Shown: positions 15,695 to 17,077 of the stretch, piece after piece | How positions within the stretch are numbered: the stretch's first letter is position 1 | How the letters are laid out: each line of letters starts with the position of its first letter | DNA from: an uncultured Bacilli bacterium | Lineage (GTDB): Bacteria; Bacillota_I; Bacilli_A; RF39; UBA660 | DNA: 17,077 nucleotides | Direction: 5' to 3' | Assembly (NCBI GenBank): GCA_910584255.1 | Contig: CAJTXV010000034.1 | Location: 1-17,077 of the forward strand | The notes under the pieces: generated by a model | Database searches by the model: none | The model's input: only the letters and a program-made list of their open reading frames with translations | Told to the model about the DNA's origin: nothing | Position numbers and translations under genes: made by a program

Positions 15695-16261
15695 TTATCT
15701 TGGTGATATTTTATTATTTTTGTACTCGTTATAAAGTTCTTTGAAACGCTCAAAGTGTACGATTTCTCTTTGTCTTAACCAAAGTAATGGTCCAATGATA
15801 TCAGGATCATCTGTTAAATCAATTAGGCTTTCATAAACTGCTCTTGCTTTTTCTTCTGCTGCCATATCTTCACTTAAGTCAGCAATAGGATCTCCTGTTG
15901 TTGCGAAATATGCTACTGTAAATGGTACTCCATTTGCGTCTAATGGGTAAATGGCATTTCTGTGTTCTGCATAGTGACTTGCGAGTCCTGCTGCTTTCAT
16001 TTCTTCAGGTGTTGCATCTTTCATTAGTTGATATAACATTGTAGATAAAATTTCGACATGAGCTAGTTCTTCTGTACCGATGTCTGTTAGTAATGCCTTT
16101 CCACGATTGTCTGGCATTGTATAGCGTTGATTTAAATAACGTAAAGCCGCTCCAAGTTCTCCAGCAAACCCACCATATTGGGTAATTAATTGTTTCGCAA
16201 AAGCCAAATCTTTTCTTTTAATTGAAACGGGATATTGTAATCTTTTTTCGTATTTCCACAT
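15695..16261 (-). CDS. cotJC: Spore coat protein CotJC (manganese catalase family)
   Basis: A 188-residue ferritin-like four-helix protein, typical in length for CotJC. It begins MWKYEKRLQYPVSIKRKDL, a characteristic family start. The di-manganese ligands line up with those of manganese catalases: E35 (GFAGELGAA), E65 and H68 (EELAHVE), E136 (AAEEKA) and H169 (REIVHFE). The spacings E-x2-H and E to H of 33 residues match. The full ligand set suggests it could be an active hydrogen-peroxide-dismutating enzyme in the spore coat. It begins one base after the stop of the CotJA/B-like gene, and its GGAGGT ribosome site lies inside that gene, so the two are coupled. It ends at a shared bidirectional terminator. 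Confidence 0.94.
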   Translation of the reverse strand: MWKYEKRLQYPVSIKRKDLAFAKQLITQYGGFAGELGAALRYLNQRYTMPDNRGKALLTDIGTEELAHVEILSTMLYQLMKDATPEEMKAAGLASHYAEHRNAIYPLDANGVPFTVAYFATTGDPIADLSEDMAAEEKARAVYESLIDLTDDPDIIGPLLWLRQREIVHFERFKELYNEYKNNKISPR

Positions 16262-16262
16262 C

Positions 16263-16694
16263 TTAGTCTACCTCCCATGGCCAAGCGTATGCTTCCCAAC
16301 TAAATTGATTTTCCTCTGATGGGAACGATACTGTAAGTGGTCCATATTTGCTTTCATATTTTTGAATAGCCTCTTGTGCCATTCCTTGATATTTGTTAAA
16401 CAGTTGAATCATTTGACGATTATCCGGATATACGTCAAGATATAAATTTAATTCATGGGCTGCAAAAGTTAATTGATCGACGTTCAATAAAAGCTCTGCT
16501 TGCTCATTATTTGGTACAATTTTCGCAGGACGATAATTTTTGTACCCTTTAAAGATGTTATTAAATAGGTTTCCTTGTAAGAACCCTTGATATGGTTCTG
16601 CTAAGTCATTGTTAGGAATTGGAAGTATTTGATTTTGATTTAGCATAGGCATATTTGGATATCTATAGGAATCATAACTAAAATTATTATTCAT
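16263..16694 (-). CDS. cotJB: Spore coat protein with CotJA-like and CotJB segments (fusion)
   Basis: A 143-residue protein. Residues 66-143 form a typical CotJB: LLLNVDQLTFAAHELNLYLD, YPDNRQMIQLFNKY, KYESKYGPLTV, and the aromatic C-terminus SWEAYAWPWEVD. Residues 1-65 are Asn/Tyr/Pro-rich and contain EPYQGFLQGNLFNNIFKGY, which resembles the short 'GTLFPEL..PY' core of CotJA. CotJA and CotJB are normally separate proteins of about 80-90 residues each, encoded in that order before cotJC, so a fused version is the simplest reading. An alternative is a CotJB with an unrelated extension. It has an AAAGGAGA ribosome site 6 bases upstream (16701-16708) and is the first gene of a two-gene operon with cotJC. 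CotJ proteins are inner-coat components made in the mother cell. Confidence 0.85.
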   Translation of the reverse strand: MNNNFSYDSYRYPNMPMLNQNQILPIPNNDLAEPYQGFLQGNLFNNIFKGYKNYRPAKIVPNNEQAELLLNVDQLTFAAHELNLYLDVYPDNRQMIQLFNKYQGMAQEAIQKYESKYGPLTVSFPSEENQFSWEAYAWPWEVD

Positions 16695-16713
16695 GTTCTA
16701 TCTCCTTTGTTAA

Positions 16714-16740
16714 TAATCTATGATATTTGACTAGATGAGT
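16714..16740 (-). promoter_or_regulatory. Mother-cell sigma (SigK/SigE-like) promoter of the cotJ operon
   Basis: On the reverse strand CATAGATTA (16714-16722) fits the sigma-K -10 CATAnnnTA, with the -35 dinucleotide AC (16739-16740) 16 bases upstream. It starts with the CATA shared with sigma-E. Bacillus cotJ is sigma-E controlled, so which factor applies is open. No SigA-type promoter is seen here. Confidence 0.45.
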
Positions 16741-16802
16741 TTGGGATATTGCCTAGATTCTATATCATAATGCATATTTTTTAATGAAATCAATAAAATG
16801 TA

Positions 16803-16831
16803 TTGTCAAAATAGCAAATTGTTGGTAAAAT
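16803..16831 (+). promoter_or_regulatory. tRNA-His promoter
   Basis: TTGTCA (16803-16808), 17-base spacer, TAAAAT (16826-16831) preceded by TGG as an extended -10. The start is predicted near 16838, 13 bases before the tRNA. Confidence 0.6.
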
Positions 16832-16850
16832 AAGAATGTATTTTTGATAT

Positions 16851-16927
16851 GGCGGAATTGGTGAAGTGGTTAACACGCCGGATTGTGGCTCCGGTATGCA
16901 TGGGTTCGATCCCCATATTTCGCCCCA
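16851..16927 (+). tRNA. tRNA-His (anticodon GTG)
   Basis: The cloverleaf is complete. The acceptor stem GCGGAAT (16852-16858) pairs with ATTTCGC (16917-16923), including one G-T pair. The anticodon stem CCGGA/TCCGG encloses loop TTGTGGC with anticodon GTG at 16885-16887. The T arm contains GGGTTCGATCCCC. The gene encodes the histidine-specific extra G(-1) at 16851 facing C73 at 16924, and the CCA end at 16925-16927. Confidence 0.96.
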
Positions 16928-16939
16928 TATTGAAATTTA

Positions 16940-16955
16940 CGCACACCTTTGTGCG
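16940..16955 (+). other. Short perfect hairpin after tRNA-His
   Basis: CGCACA and TGTGCG form a 6-bp stem around CCTT, 12 bases past the tRNA end. There is no T run, so it may guide 3' processing or belong to the leader of a downstream gene. Confidence 0.35.
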
Positions 16956-16966
16956 AAAGTTAAAGT

Positions 16967-17006
16967 AAAAGTTCGTAATACTTGATATTATGGACTTTTT
17001 TCTTTG
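16967..17006 (+). terminator. Strong intrinsic terminator (or attenuator) after tRNA-His
   Basis: A 14-bp stem pairs 16967-16980 (AAAAGTTCGTAATA) with 16986-16999 (TATTATGGACTTTT), with two G-T wobbles, around the loop CTTGA. A T-rich tract follows. It probably ends the tRNA transcript. A possible ribosome site begins at 17008, so it could instead attenuate the next gene. Confidence 0.75.
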
Positions 17007-17027
17007 CAAAGGTGGTGAGTGTATAAA

Positions 17028-17077
17028 ATGAATGTGTCCATAGAAATTTTAGAATTTCCTTTGTGTATAAAAAATAA
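17028..17077 (+). CDS. Possible start of a further gene (truncated by window end)
   Basis: An ATG at 17028 opens a frame of 16 codons (MNVSIEILEF...) that reaches the window edge without a stop. A purine-rich ribosome site, AAAGGTGGTG, covers 17008-17017. An in-frame GTG at 17019 is an alternative start. Too little is visible to identify a product, or to be sure the frame is coding. Confidence 0.3.
   Translation, partial: MNVSIEILEFPLCIKN

Noticed and set aside
16806..17009. Reverse-strand open frame across tRNA-His
   Set aside because: It covers the tRNA gene, its promoter and the terminator; not a plausible gene.

Overview
The window is visibly AT-rich DNA from a low-GC, Gram-positive-type, spore-forming bacterium. 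The main evidence is a SpoIID/LytB-type cell-wall hydrolase, a cotJ spore-coat operon, strong AGGAGG-type ribosome sites and many T-tailed hairpin terminators. All full-length genes are open under the standard code with TGG for tryptophan, and nearly all stops are TAA. This argues against a UGA-recoding Mycoplasma, although the content would suit the uncultured gut Bacilli/Erysipelotrichia/RF39-like lineages. That placement is an inference.

Layout. (1) 1-296, minus: 5' part of an Rpn/PD-(D/E)XK nuclease gene that runs off the left edge, with a good promoter and a palindromic leader. (2) 567-1933, plus: a two-gene unit of a UcpA-like short-chain dehydrogenase and a divergent peptide deformylase. 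(3) 2170-4596, plus: xylulose-5-P/fructose-6-P phosphoketolase with its own promoter, ending in a bidirectional terminator shared with (4) a convergent sirtuin deacylase, 4631-5353. (5) 5436-11139, plus: a closely packed run of a cysteine-rich unknown protein, a FabG-like dehydrogenase, two tandem small unknown proteins that look like diverged paralogs, a YnbB-type PLP enzyme and PriA helicase. (6) 11195-12592: SpoIID-like protein. (7) 12737-15643: a very long disordered protein with one ClpA/B-type AAA+ domain at its C-terminus. (8) 15695-16694, minus: cotJC and an apparent CotJA-CotJB fusion, preceded by a mother-cell-sigma-like promoter. (9) 16851-16927, plus: tRNA-His with its own promoter and terminator, followed by the first codons of a possible further gene.

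How the genes relate. The phosphoketolase points to heterofermentative or bifid-shunt sugar breakdown yielding acetyl-phosphate. The right half holds sporulation functions (SpoIID, CotJ) around the AAA+ protein, which makes a sporulation or envelope role for that protein possible but unproven. The least-explained material is the pair of tandem unknown proteins and the cysteine-rich protein in the 5.4-8.9 kb run, and the AAA+ protein with its roughly 650-residue disordered arm. I saw no CRISPR array, insertion sequence, prophage or rRNA.
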